Source of the DNA: JBFAPK01 sp040676675
GTDB lineage: Bacteria > Actinomycetota > Actinomycetes > Mycobacteriales > Micromonosporaceae
NCBI RefSeq assembly: GCF_040676675.1
Contig: NZ_JBFAPK010000004.1
Span: 1-64,000, forward strand
Length of the DNA: 64,000 nucleotides
Direction: 5' to 3'
Shown one piece after another: positions 26,389 to 34,457 of the stretch. The first letter of the stretch is position 1; every line of letters begins with the position of its first letter. Under the pieces are notes generated by a model. The model searched no databases. It worked only from the letters and a program-made list of their open reading frames with translations, and was not told where the DNA came from. The position numbers were made by a program, and so were the translations under genes.

Positions 26389-28683
26389 ATGGGTGTGTCG
26401 CAACGTCTCAAGACCAGATTCCGGCGCTTCCTCCAGCGACCGGGCAGCACGGTTGATCTCGCTCCGCTGGAGAAGCTGCTCCCGGAGATCGAGGCACGCG
26501 AGGAGGAGCTGGCCGGGCTCGACGACGAGGCGCTGACCGAGGCCGCCGGGCAGGCCACCGGGTACGTGGAGCTCTGCGCGATCGGTCGGGAAGCCGCCCG
26601 GCGCGGCCTCGACCAGCGCCCGTACGACGTGCAGCTGCTCGGCGCGATGTCGCTGCTCTCCGGCAAGGTCGCCGAGATGGCCACCGGTGAGGGCAAGACC
26701 CTGACCGCCACGATCGCCGCGTACGGGCACGTACGCCTCGGCAACGGACCGGTGCACGTGCTCACGGTCAACGACTACCTGGCCCGCCGCGACGCCGAGT
26801 GGATGGAGCCGGTGTACCGGCTGCTCGGCCTCAGCGTCGGCTGGGTGAACGAGTCCTCCACGCACGAGGAGCGCCGCGAGGCGTACTCCCGGGACGTCAC
26901 CTACGTCTCGGTCAGCGAGGCCGGCTTCGACTACCTGCGCGACCAGCTCGTCACCGACATCGAGGACCGGGTGCAGGTCGAGCTGGCCACGGCGATCGTG
27001 GACGAGGCGGACTCGATCCTGATCGACGAGGCGCGGGTGCCGATGGTGCTGGCCGGCGCGGTCCCCGGCGAGCAGGACCCGGTGCACGCCGCCGCGGCCC
27101 TGGTACGCGGGCTGCGGGCCGGCCGGGACTACGAGGTCGCCGAGGACGGGCGCAGCGTCGCCTTCACCGACGCCGGCCTGGCCGCGATCGAGGCCAAGCT
27201 CGGCGGCGTCGACCTCTTCTCCGACGAGCAGACCGAGCAGCTCTCCGCGGTCAACGTCGCGCTGCACGCGCACGCCCTGCTCCACCGCGACGTCGACTAC
27301 ATCGTCCGCAACGGCGGCGTCGAGCTGATCGACGAGATGCGCGGCCGGGTCGCCCAGCGGCGGCGCTGGCCGGACGGGCTCCAGGCGGCCGTGGAGGCCA
27401 AGGAGGGCCTCAACGCCACCGCCGAGGGCGAGGTCCTCAACACCATCACCGTGCAGGCGTACATCGCCCTCTACAAGACCGTCTGCGGCATGACCGCGAC
27501 CGCGGTGCTCGTCGGCGACCAGCTGCGCGAGTTCTTCTCCCTCGAGGTGGCGGTCATTCCGTCGAACACCGAGTGCATCCGGGTGGACGACCCGGACCGC
27601 ATCTACGCCACCCGGGCCGAGAAGGAGGAGGCGCTGATCGACGAGATCAAGCGCGCCCACGAGGTCGGCCGCCCGGTGCTGGTCGGCACCCTCGACGTGA
27701 AGGAGTCCGAGGGGCTCGCCGCCGGCCTGGCCGCCGCGGGCGTACCGTCCGTGGTGCTGAACGCGAAGAACGACGCCGAGGAGGCGGCGATCATCGCGGA
27801 GGCCGGCAAGTTCGGCGCGGTGACCGTCTCCACCCAGATGGCCGGCCGGGGCGTCGACATCCGGCTCGGCGGCAGCGACCAGTCCGACCGGGACCGGGTC
27901 GCCGAGCTCGGCGGCCTGTACGTGATCGGCAGCGGCCGGCACGACAGCCGCCGCGTCGACGACCAGCTGCGCGGTCGCGCCGGCCGCCAGGGCGACCCGG
28001 GCGGCTCGGTCTTCTTCGTCAGCCTGGAGGACGACCTGGTGGTGCGGCACGCCGGCGACGCCGTCCCGCCGTCGCCGCGGATGAACGCCGACGGCCTGGT
28101 CACCGACGAGCAGGTGGACTTCGCGGTGGAGCACGCCCAGCGGGTCGCCGAGGGCGTGAACCACGAGATCCACCGCAACACGTGGCGGTACAGCCAGGTG
28201 ATCGAGCAGCAGCGCAAGGCGCTCTCGGAGCGGCGGGAGCGGCTGCTCACCAGCGAGGTCGCGGCGATCATGCTGATCGACCGGTTCCCGGAGCGGACCA
28301 AGGAGATGGACGAGGACATCCTCTCCCGGGCCGCCCGCTCGATCGCGCTCTACCACCTGGACCGGCTCTGGGCCGAGCACCTGGCCGAACTCAGCGAGGT
28401 GCGCGAGGGCGTACACCTGCGCGCGCTGGGCCGGCTCGACCCGCTCGACGAGTTCCACCGGGCCGCGGTACCGGCCTTCAACGAGCTGATCCCGGCGATC
28501 GAGGCGCGGACCGTGGAGACGTTCGAGGAGACCGAGTTCGACGACGACTGGCAGCCCGACGAGGCGTCGCTGGTCCGGCCGAGCGCGACCTGGACGTACC
28601 TGGTGCACGACAACCCGTTCGGCTCGGAGCTGGACCGGCTGATCGCCTCGGTGGGACGGCGGCTCAGCTCGCGCTCCCGCTGA
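26389..28683 (+). CDS. secA2: accessory Sec translocase ATPase SecA2
   Basis: 764-residue preprotein translocase ATPase. Walker A is at about 98-105 (MATGEGKT), followed by TVNDYLARRDAEWM, the DEAD-like VDEADSILIDEARVP, and the motor motif STQMAGRGVDIRLGG with DQLRGRAGRQGDPGGS. The length is well below the 900-950 residues of SecA1, and the zinc-binding C-terminus is missing, which is typical of SecA2. SecA2 exports a subset of proteins in actinobacteria. ATG 26389 has no Shine-Dalgarno, but TACCGT lies 8 nt upstream as a possible -10 of a leaderless transcript. A terminator hairpin follows at 28748. Confidence 0.93.
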   Translation: MGVSQRLKTRFRRFLQRPGSTVDLAPLEKLLPEIEAREEELAGLDDEALTEAAGQATGYVELCAIGREAARRGLDQRPYDVQLLGAMSLLSGKVAEMATGEGKTLTATIAAYGHVRLGNGPVHVLTVNDYLARRDAEWMEPVYRLLGLSVGWVNESSTHEERREAYSRDVTYVSVSEAGFDYLRDQLVTDIEDRVQVELATAIVDEADSILIDEARVPMVLAGAVPGEQDPVHAAAALVRGLRAGRDYEVAEDGRSVAFTDAGLAAIEAKLGGVDLFSDEQTEQLSAVNVALHAHALLHRDVDYIVRNGGVELIDEMRGRVAQRRRWPDGLQAAVEAKEGLNATAEGEVLNTITVQAYIALYKTVCGMTATAVLVGDQLREFFSLEVAVIPSNTECIRVDDPDRIYATRAEKEEALIDEIKRAHEVGRPVLVGTLDVKESEGLAAGLAAAGVPSVVLNAKNDAEEAAIIAEAGKFGAVTVSTQMAGRGVDIRLGGSDQSDRDRVAELGGLYVIGSGRHDSRRVDDQLRGRAGRQGDPGGSVFFVSLEDDLVVRHAGDAVPPSPRMNADGLVTDEQVDFAVEHAQRVAEGVNHEIHRNTWRYSQVIEQQRKALSERRERLLTSEVAAIMLIDRFPERTKEMDEDILSRAARSIALYHLDRLWAEHLAELSEVREGVHLRALGRLDPLDEFHRAAVPAFNELIPAIEARTVETFEETEFDDDWQPDEASLVRPSATWTYLVHDNPFGSELDRLIASVGRRLSSRSR

Positions 28684-28747
28684 CCGCGCGCCGGTCGCCG
28701 CGCGGCGACCGGACCGGCCCCAGATGCTGGCGACCACCCCGTGAGCT

Positions 28748-28782
28748 GGGCCCCTTCCCGTCGTTGAACCGGGGAGGGGCCC
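28748..28782 (+). terminator. hairpin terminator after secA2
   Basis: GGGCCCCT (28748-28755) pairs with AGGGGCCC (28775-28782), extended by imperfect TCCC/GGGG pairing, about 65 bp after the secA2 stop. Confidence 0.65.
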
Positions 28783-28794
28783 GGCCCGTTCTGC

Positions 28795-28819
28795 GGTTTG
28801 GCGGTGGCCCGGCGGGGTA
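28795..28819 (+). promoter_or_regulatory. SigF-type promoter of leader peptide/GAF-ANTAR unit
   Basis: GGTTT (28795-28799), a 15-bp spacer and GGGTA (28815-28819), an exact match to the SigF consensus. The start of the 25-residue leader ORF is 33 bp downstream. Confidence 0.65.
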
Positions 28820-28851
28820 GTAGCCCGGGGCCGAAAAGACGCGGGGAGAAA

Positions 28852-28929
28852 ATGACCATGAGACAGGCGAGGCCACGAGCGGGACGTACCGCGTCGAACG
28901 CGGTGGTGGCGGGGGCTCCGGCGCGGTGA
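28852..28929 (+). CDS. 25-residue leader peptide coupled to the GAF-ANTAR gene
   Basis: A short reading frame starts at ATG 28852 directly after a good ribosome site (GGGGAGAAA) and ends with TGA at 28927-28929, which overlaps the GTG start of the GAF-ANTAR gene (GTGA). The peptide begins MTMRQARPRAGRT. The GAF-ANTAR start itself has no good Shine-Dalgarno, so it may be translated only by coupling to this leader. Whether the peptide has its own function is unknown. Confidence 0.55.
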   Translation: MTMRQARPRAGRTASNAVVAGAPAR

Positions 28930-29663
28930 GGCCGGAGACCAAGGAGATCACCACCGAGTCCCTGGGCGTGTTGGAGACCGCCGCGCTGCTGCGCGAGCTG
29001 ACCGCCGGTCTCATCGCCAGCAGCGACTTCGACGCCGCGCTGGCACAGCTCGCGCGCACGAGCCGGGACGCGATACCCGGGGTGAGCTGGTGCGGCGTGA
29101 CCGTACTGCGGGCCGGCGAGCCGGCCTCGGTCGCCACCTCCGACGTGCACCGCAGCGACCTGGACCGGTTGCAGTACGGCGCGGACGGACCGGCGATGAC
29201 CGCGATCCGGCAGCGGGAGATGATCCTCGCCGAGGACCTGCGCCGGGAGACCCGCTGGCCCCGGTGGACGCGCCGGGCCCTGGCGCTCGGCGTGCACGGG
29301 GTGCTCTCGGCGCCCGTGGACATCGACGACCAGGTCATCGGCTCGATCAACCTCTACTCCGGGCGGCCGGGCGTGCTGACCGCCAGCCGGCAGCTGACGG
29401 CGATGCTGCTCGCCGAGCACGCGGGGCTGCTGCTCGCCGCGGTGCGCGACCGGGCACGGCAGTCCGAACTCGCCGGTGAGTTGGACGAGACGCTGGCCGG
29501 CGGGGAGGTGATCGGGCAGGCGATCGGAGTGATCATGACCCAGCGCCGCTGCTCGGCCCAGGACGCGCTCCAGGTCCTGCGGAGCGCGTCGGCCGCGCTG
29601 TCGCTGCCGCTGCGCGAGGTCTCCGAGCGGCTGGTCGGCTCGGCGGCCCGGCCGCGCGGCTGA
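28926..29663 (+). CDS. GAF and ANTAR domain regulator
   Basis: 245 residues. Residues about 20-170 form a GAF sensor domain (LLRELTAGLIASSDFDAALAQL, SAPVDIDDQVIGSINLYS). Residues about 180-240 form an ANTAR RNA-binding domain (GEVIGQAIGVIMTQRRCSAQDALQVLRSAS). ANTAR proteins act on nascent RNA hairpins to prevent termination, so the target may be a leader transcript elsewhere. The gene is preceded by a SigF-type promoter and a coupled leader peptide. Its last 12 codons plus the stop are part of a 38-bp unit repeated three times. Confidence 0.9.
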   Translation: MRPETKEITTESLGVLETAALLRELTAGLIASSDFDAALAQLARTSRDAIPGVSWCGVTVLRAGEPASVATSDVHRSDLDRLQYGADGPAMTAIRQREMILAEDLRRETRWPRWTRRALALGVHGVLSAPVDIDDQVIGSINLYSGRPGVLTASRQLTAMLLAEHAGLLLAAVRDRARQSELAGELDETLAGGEVIGQAIGVIMTQRRCSAQDALQVLRSASAALSLPLREVSERLVGSAARPRG

Positions 29664-29739
29664 GGCGGCTGGTCGGCTCGGCGGCCCGGCCGCGCGGCTG
29701 AGGCGGCTGGTCGGCTCGGCGGCCCGGCCGCGCGGCTGA
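29626..29739 (+). repeat. 38-bp tandem repeat x3 covering the 3' end of the GAF-ANTAR gene
   Basis: Three head-to-tail copies (29626-29663, 29664-29701, 29702-29739), nearly identical. The first copy encodes the last residues (RLVGSAARPRG) and stop codon of the gene. Copies two and three are untranslated duplicates of the gene end. Confidence 0.95.
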
Positions 29740-29754
29740 GGTGGTCGATCAATC

Positions 29755-29780
29755 CGTTTCGGTATCGTGACCCACGGGTA
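29755..29780 (+). promoter_or_regulatory. SigF-type promoter of the DUF2231 gene
   Basis: CGTTT (29755-29759), a 16-bp spacer and GGGTA (29776-29780). One base differs from GGTTT-N15-17-GGGTA. The GTG start lies 38 bp downstream with a GGGAGGGGG site between. Confidence 0.55.
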
Positions 29781-29818
29781 CGACCCGATGGACCGGACAG
29801 ACCCGGGAGGGGGCCATC

Positions 29819-30538
29819 GTGGACAGCCGGCTGAGGGTACAGGGCCATTCGATCCAGCCGATGCTGGTCACGTTTCCATACGGGTTGTTCGTCTGGGCCG
29901 TGATCTTCGACCTCAGCGACCTCGTCGGCGGGCCGGCGTTCCTCGGCGAGCTGGGCTACCTCACGGCGGTGGCGGCGCTGGTGGCCGCCGCGCTCACCGC
30001 CGTCGCCGGCATGGTCGACCTGTGGGACGTGCCGAACGACCGTACCCGCCGGACGGCGATCACGTTCAACCTTATCAACGGCGCGGTCGCGGTCCTCTTC
30101 GTCTTCTGCTGCCTGGTCCGGTCCCGCTCGCCCGAGCACGCCCCGACCGGCGGGACCTTCGCCGTCGAGCTGCTGGCGCTGGCGGTCGGCGCGGTCGGGG
30201 TACGGCTCGGCACCGTGCTGGTGCGCCGCTTCGACCGGGACCGCACCGAGGCCACCACCCTCGACGCGCTCGGTACCGCCTCCCCGGCCCCGCCCCGCAT
30301 CGCCTTCGGCCGGGCCCGGATGTCCCGCCTCGCCCGTGGCGTGTTCGTCCCGGGCCAGAGCCGGCGCACCGGCCGGGTGGCCCGGGGCGCGAGGGCCGGG
30401 GGCGCGGCGGTGGGAAGCGCGGCGGTGGGGAGTGTGGCGGCGGACCCGGGCGCCGTTACCGCGCCCGTCGAGGAACGCACGGTGCCGCTGCCGCGTCCGG
30501 GCCGGTCAGCGTCGGCCCGTGTGACCGCGCCGTCCCGT
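29819..30538 (+). CDS. DUF2231 membrane protein, C-terminus lost in assembly gap
   Basis: At least 240 residues. Four hydrophobic helices (FPYGLFVWAVIFDLSDLV, YLTAVAALVAAALTAVAGMVDLWDV, ITFNLINGAVAVLFVFCCLV, FAVELLALAVGAVGVRLG) match DUF2231, a family of small membrane proteins of unknown, possibly redox, role. After about residue 150 the chain becomes a low-complexity Arg/Ala tail that enters the 100-N gap and the 32-bp tandem repeat. The repeat length is not a multiple of three, so the real end depends on the copy number hidden in the gap. GTG 29819 follows GGGAGGGGG. Confidence 0.82.
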
Positions 30539-30638
30539 NNNNNNNNNNNNNNNNNNNNNNNNNNNNNNNNNNNNNNNNNNNNNNNNNNNNNNNNNNNNNN
30601 NNNNNNNNNNNNNNNNNNNNNNNNNNNNNNNNNNNNNN
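30539..30638. other. assembly gap (100 N)
   Basis: A run of 100 N inside a 32-bp tandem repeat. The size is conventional, so the true repeat length is unknown. Confidence 1.
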
Positions 30639-30830
30639 CCGGCCTGACGCCTGCTGCCGCGCCGTCCCGTCCGGCCTGACGCCTGCTGCCGCGCCGTCCC
30701 GTCCGGCCTGACGCCTGCTGCCGCGCCGTCCCGTCCGGCCTGACGCCTGCTGCCGCGCCGTCCCGCCCGGCCTGACGCCTGCTGCCGCGCCGTCCCGCCC
30801 GGCCTGACGCCTGCTGCCGCGCCGTCCCGT
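30639..30830. repeat. 32-bp tandem repeat, at least six copies
   Basis: Six units begin at 30639, 30671, 30703, 30735, 30767 and 30799, differing only at one T/C position near the unit end. The same unit end abuts the left side of the N gap, so the array extends through it. It lies between the 3' ends of two convergent genes. Confidence 0.95.
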
Positions 30831-30847
30831 CCCGGCCTGACGAGTGC

Positions 30848-31798
30848 TCAGCCGTGCGCCTCGGCCCGGTGCGCGGCCAGCACGTCGTCGCCGAAGTCGC
30901 TGCGGGGGCGCCGCAGCACGGTGTGCGCGTGGTTGCCGTCGTCGCTGGTGTTGTCGTACTCGATCAGCAGGTTGTCGCCCTGCACCCGGTAGTAGTGCCG
31001 CTGCCCTGGCCCGGTCGGGCCCTCCCAGGCGAAGTGCAGCTCGCCCGCCTCGACGCGGGCCGCCTCGCGCGCGGCCAGCTCCGCGGGCAGCCGGTCGAGG
31101 TACAGCCGGACGAGCTGGTCCAGCAGCGACCGCGCGGAGCCGGTCAGCCGGCCGCGGGCCAGCCCGAGGGGTTCGATCCGTGGGCCGGTACGCGGCGAGG
31201 TGGCGCTGCGGATGTCGCCGGGCGCGTCGCCGGAGACGATCGCCTCGGCCCGCCGGGCCGGGTCCAGCGCCGCGAGCAGCTCCCGGGCGAGGTCCTCCTC
31301 GGGCGCCAGCGGTCGGGAGACGGTACGTCCGTGGTAGTCCACCCGGGCCGGGTTGGCGCCGAGGAAGACCGGGGCGGGGGAGACCTCGCCGTCCACGACG
31401 GTCATGGTGACCGAGAGGTGGTGCCCCTCGAACCGCCAGGACCAGTGGTCGTCGCGCTCGGGGTCGCCGAAGACGGCCACCCAGTAGTCGTTGCTGTGCC
31501 GACCCCGGCGACCCCGTTCGGAGCGGTCGAGCACCTCCTCCAGGGCGACCACCGCCATTGCCTGGGCGTACGCGTGCGGGCTGAGCGCGGTGGCGAGCAG
31601 GCGGTGCGCGGCCTTGCGGCCGGTGTTGTCGAGATCGGCGAGGCAGGCGCCGGGTCGGGGCGCCGGCCGGTACTCGATCCAGCGGCGGGCCGCGTCGTCG
31701 GCGAACGGTAGCGCCGCCAGCCGGTGCGAGGCCTCGTCCAGCGAGGTCAGCAGCGCACTCGCGGCCTTGCGCATCCGCGCGCTCAGGGAGTCGTCCAC
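30848..31798 (-). CDS. DUF3500 domain protein
   Basis: 316 residues, soluble. Conserved blocks are YWVAVFGDP, WSWRFEGHHLSVTMTVVDG, PVFLGANPA, the central LLDQLVRLYLDRLP, and C-terminal YYRVQGDNLLIEYDNTSDD with NHAHTVLRRPRSDFG. These are the hallmark of DUF3500, whose function is unsettled. GTG 31798 is preferred over an upstream GTG. It has no Shine-Dalgarno, but TATAAC ends 6 nt before it, so a leaderless mRNA is likely. The gene ends 10 bp from the 32-bp tandem array. Confidence 0.85.
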   Translation of the reverse strand: MDDSLSARMRKAASALLTSLDEASHRLAALPFADDAARRWIEYRPAPRPGACLADLDNTGRKAAHRLLATALSPHAYAQAMAVVALEEVLDRSERGRRGRHSNDYWVAVFGDPERDDHWSWRFEGHHLSVTMTVVDGEVSPAPVFLGANPARVDYHGRTVSRPLAPEEDLARELLAALDPARRAEAIVSGDAPGDIRSATSPRTGPRIEPLGLARGRLTGSARSLLDQLVRLYLDRLPAELAAREAARVEAGELHFAWEGPTGPGQRHYYRVQGDNLLIEYDNTSDDGNHAHTVLRRPRSDFGDDVLAAHRAEAHG

Positions 31799-31965
31799 CC
31801 GGCTGTTATACCCGAGTCCCGGCCGCCGCCGGCCCCGACCGGCGCCCCAACCTCGACGGATCGGCCTCGGCGAGGTCGGTCGGCCGCTCGGCTGCCCCCG
31901 TGGATCATCGGGCGCGAGCACCGCAGCCTGCCGAAGCAAACTTCCCTATCGTTCCGTTGATGGGG

Positions 31966-31971
31966 TAGGTT
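31966..31971 (+). promoter_or_regulatory. -10 element of leaderless HTH gene
   Basis: TAGGTT (TAnnnT type) ends 8 nt before ATG 31980, placing transcription start at or next to the start codon. Confidence 0.5.
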
Positions 31972-31979
31972 AGAGCCAA

Positions 31980-32444
31980 ATGACGAACGAAATGTACTCG
32001 GTCGAGCAGGTGGCGGAGCGGCTCGGCCTGCACGTGCGGACCGTGCGCGGCTACATCCGCGGCGGCCGGCTCCGGGCGGTACGCATCGGCAAGCAGTACC
32101 GGATCGCCCGCGCCGACCTCGACGCCCTCACCGGCAGACCTCCGCCGCCCGCCGCCGAGCGCCCGGGCGGCGCGGTGCTGGTGGAGGCGTCGAGCATCGT
32201 GCAGATCGACGGCGTCGACCGGGCGGCGGCCGACCGGCTCGCCACGCTCGTGCTGGCCGCCGCGAACACCGGTCACGACCCGGCGCGCCCGCTGCGCGTG
32301 CAGACCGTCCACGACGAGGAACGGAACCGGATGAAGATCGTGGTACTGGGCGGCGCCGCCGCCACCGCCGAGTTGTTGCACCTGGTAGAGGCCGTTCTCG
32401 ACGGCGACAACGGCCTGCTCGCGGGGGAGGCCGGCGATGCCTGA
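31980..32444 (+). CDS. excisionase/MerR-type HTH protein
   Basis: 154 residues. Residues 1-52 are a helix-turn-helix of the HTH_17 type (MYSVEQVAERLGLHVRTVRGYIRGGRLRAVRIGKQYRIARADLDAL). After a Pro-rich linker a C-terminal domain (VEASSIVQIDGVDRAAADRLATLVL, MKIVVLGGAAATAELLHLVEAVL) looks like a small alpha/beta ligand-binding or dimer domain. The gene overlaps the DUF4180 gene by 8 bp, and the pair probably forms one regulatory unit. There is no phage or plasmid context, so an excisionase role is unlikely. Confidence 0.85.
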   Translation: MTNEMYSVEQVAERLGLHVRTVRGYIRGGRLRAVRIGKQYRIARADLDALTGRPPPPAAERPGGAVLVEASSIVQIDGVDRAAADRLATLVLAAANTGHDPARPLRVQTVHDEERNRMKIVVLGGAAATAELLHLVEAVLDGDNGLLAGEAGDA

Positions 32445-32805
32445 CGTGGTACGCGAGCGGGCCGGCGTGCCGGTGCTGGTCTGCGACCCGGACGGGCCGC
32501 CGATCGCCACGGTGCAGGACGCGCTGGACCTGATCGGGGCCGCCTTCGCCGGCGCCGAGGTGGTGGCGGTACCGGCGGGCCGGCTGGACGACGGGTTCTT
32601 CTCCCTGAGCACCCGCTTCGCCGGGGAGATCATGCAGAGGTTCGTCAACTACCGGCTGCGCCTGGTGGTCGTCGGCGACATCTCCCGGCACCTGGCGGCG
32701 AGTTCGGCGCTGCGTGCGCTCGTGGAGGAGTCCAACCGCGCCGACCACGTCTGGTTCGTACCGGACCTCGACGCGCTCGACGCCCGGCTGCGCGTCACCG
32801 CCTGA
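32437..32805 (+). CDS. DUF4180 protein
   Basis: 122 residues. The pattern GPPIATVQDALDLIGAAF, VVAVPAGRLDDGFFSLSTRFAGEIMQRFVNYRLRLVVVGDISR and SNRADHVWFVPDLDALDARL matches DUF4180. The family often follows an HTH gene, as here (8-bp overlap), and may form part of a small sensory pair. Function unknown. Confidence 0.85.
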   Translation: MPDVVRERAGVPVLVCDPDGPPIATVQDALDLIGAAFAGAEVVAVPAGRLDDGFFSLSTRFAGEIMQRFVNYRLRLVVVGDISRHLAASSALRALVEESNRADHVWFVPDLDALDARLRVTA

Positions 32806-32960
32806 TGTCGTCCCGGTCGTCACGCTGGTCCGTCGCCCCGGTCCGGCGCGCCGACCGGCGGCGGCCCGGTGGCCTGTCCGCCGGTGGTCCGTCCGCCCGG
32901 CCGCGCCCCGTCGGCGGGGCGGTGATTGACAGCGCCGGTACGGGCTCCTTCAATGGCCGG

Positions 32961-33482
32961 GTGAGCGAACCCGCGAGCCCGGACGAGAGGCGGGACCTGC
33001 TCGACAGCCACCGCTGGCGACCGCTGCGGCTGCTGCTTGAGTCGATGGACGCCGACATCGTGGCGCTCTACGCGGACGCGGGCGTCACCGGTCTGCGGGC
33101 CCGCTTCGTCGGGCCGTTGATCCAGCTCGGCCGGCGCGAGTCGATGACCATCCAGGAACTCGCCACCGCGATCGAGGTCACCCACTCGGCCATGAGCCAG
33201 ACGGTGGCGGCGATGCGTACCGCCGGGTTCGTGGAGAGCGTCGCGGACGCGGCCGACGCCCGGGCGCGGCGGATCCGGCTCAGCGCTCGGGGGCGCGAGG
33301 TGCTGCCGCTGCTGGAGGCGGAGTGGCGGGCCACCGAGGCGACCGTACGCGAGATCGAGGCCGAGATCCCGTACCCGCTGAGCCGGGTCGTCGAGGAGAT
33401 CAGTGTGGTGCTCGCCCGGCGCCCGTTCCGGCAGCGACTCGACGACAACATCGCCCGGGCGCTGCGCGGAGAACTGGAGTGA
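32961..33482 (+). CDS. MarR-family transcriptional regulator
   Basis: 173 residues. The winged helix covers about 45-130 (QLGRRESMTIQELATAIEVTHSAMSQTVAAMRTAGFVESV, ADARARRIRLSARGREVLPLLEAEW). It probably represses a transport or detoxification gene by analogy with the family; no such target is adjacent. GTG 32961 is inferred from family length; the ribosome site is weak. Downstream, a convergent 75-codon gene ends 5 bp away. Confidence 0.82.
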   Translation: MSEPASPDERRDLLDSHRWRPLRLLLESMDADIVALYADAGVTGLRARFVGPLIQLGRRESMTIQELATAIEVTHSAMSQTVAAMRTAGFVESVADAADARARRIRLSARGREVLPLLEAEWRATEATVREIEAEIPYPLSRVVEEISVVLARRPFRQRLDDNIARALRGELE

Positions 33483-33487
33483 GGCGT

Positions 33488-33715
33488 TCAGCGGGCACCG
33501 ACGGCCGGCTCGCCGCCCTCGGGCGCGCCCGCGCCGTCGTAGACGAAGACCACCAGCGGGATGCCGTTGCGCTCCTCCCGGTTCGAGGTGCGCAGGTAGC
33601 GCTGCATCAGCCCGTCGACCTCCAACTGTACGATCGCCGCGTCCTCGGCCGTGAAGAGCAGCCCGTCCCGCGGACCGCCGAGGAGCAGCGCGTCGGGCTC
33701 CCGCGTGGTGCTCAT
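33488..33715 (-). CDS. small conserved protein, 75 aa
   Basis: Short soluble protein (LLLGGPRDGLLFTAEDAAIVQLEVDGLMQRYLRTSNR, then PLVVFVYDG). The LLxGGPxDG start and compact beta-rich body resemble small hypothetical proteins common in Micromonospora and Streptomyces; no function is known to me. It is convergent with the MarR gene and has no strong ribosome site. Confidence 0.6.
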   Translation of the reverse strand: MSTTREPDALLLGGPRDGLLFTAEDAAIVQLEVDGLMQRYLRTSNREERNGIPLVVFVYDGAGAPEGGEPAVGAR

Positions 33716-33783
33716 GGCGGGCCGGCTACCCGCCGCCCGGCCCGGTAAACCCCGGCCACGCCGGCCGGCGTCCGTCCGCGCCG

Positions 33784-34218
33784 TCAGCCGCGGCCCGGCC
33801 TCGGGGGCAGGTCCTCGGGTACGCCGGGCGTGGGCTGGAGCAGGGCGAGCATCTCGGGCAGGTCGAAGAAGGCGGCCGTCTCGACCGCCGACGGGGTGCC
33901 GGCGGCGGGGTCGGCCCCGGCCGCGAGCAGGACCTGGACCGTCTCGGCCGAGCGCCGGAAGGCCGCCGCGGCCAGCGCGGTCTGCCCCCGGTCGTTGACC
34001 CGGTCCGGATCGGCGCCGCGCTCCAGCAGCGCGGCGACGGTGTCGGGCCGGATGTGGTACGCCGCCAGGATCAGCAGCGTGTCGCCCCGGTCGTTGGTCA
34101 GGTTCACCGGCAGGCCGGCGTCGACGTAACCGGCCAGCGTCGCCGTCTCGCCCTCCCGCGCCAGGTCGAACATCCGGTGCGCGAACGCGATCGTCTCGGC
34201 GTCGAGGTCGTCGGCCAC
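33784..34218 (-). CDS. ankyrin-repeat protein
   Basis: 144 residues made of about three ankyrin repeats (LVNLTNDRGDTLLILAAYH type; ADPDRVNDRGQTALAAAAFRRSAETVQVLLAAGADP), starting after a short helical N-terminus (FAHRMFDLAREGETATLAGY). It is probably a cytoplasmic protein-binding scaffold; the partner is unknown. GTG 34218 is the start by fold. It is divergent from the GH30 gene. Confidence 0.82.
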   Translation of the reverse strand: MADDLDAETIAFAHRMFDLAREGETATLAGYVDAGLPVNLTNDRGDTLLILAAYHIRPDTVAALLERGADPDRVNDRGQTALAAAAFRRSAETVQVLLAAGADPAAGTPSAVETAAFFDLPEMLALLQPTPGVPEDLPPRPGRG

Positions 34219-34400
34219 CCGCTCAGCCTATCCGGAACCGGTCGTCCCGCCGGCCGTGGCCGACGAGCCCACAGCGGTCCGGGCCGCGCCGACGAATCCG
34301 CGCGGACCCCGGCGGTCTCGACGCGCCCGGACCGGTCCCGGCCTGCCCGCCGCACCCGTGAGTCCGCGCTGGCCGCCGCCCCGCCCGGTGAATCTAGATC

Positions 34401-34428
34401 TTGACTTAAGCCTTAATGGAAGTAAAGC
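34401..34428 (+). promoter_or_regulatory. promoter candidate for GH30 gene
   Basis: TTGACT (34401-34406) and TAAAGC (34423-34428) are separated by 16 bp in a strikingly AT-rich island. This resembles a SigA-type promoter and implies a leader of about 140 nt. Confidence 0.4.
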
Positions 34429-34457
34429 TTCGCGAAAGCGCGCACTGGCCGTCCTGA

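Noticed and set aside
31980..32444. HTH protein as a phage or ICE excisionase
   Set aside because: No integrase, attachment site or other mobile genes nearby; the DUF4180 partner suggests a chromosomal regulator.
32854..32885. 8-bp inverted repeat after DUF4180 as a terminator
   Set aside because: Short stem in very GC-rich DNA; not distinguishable from chance.
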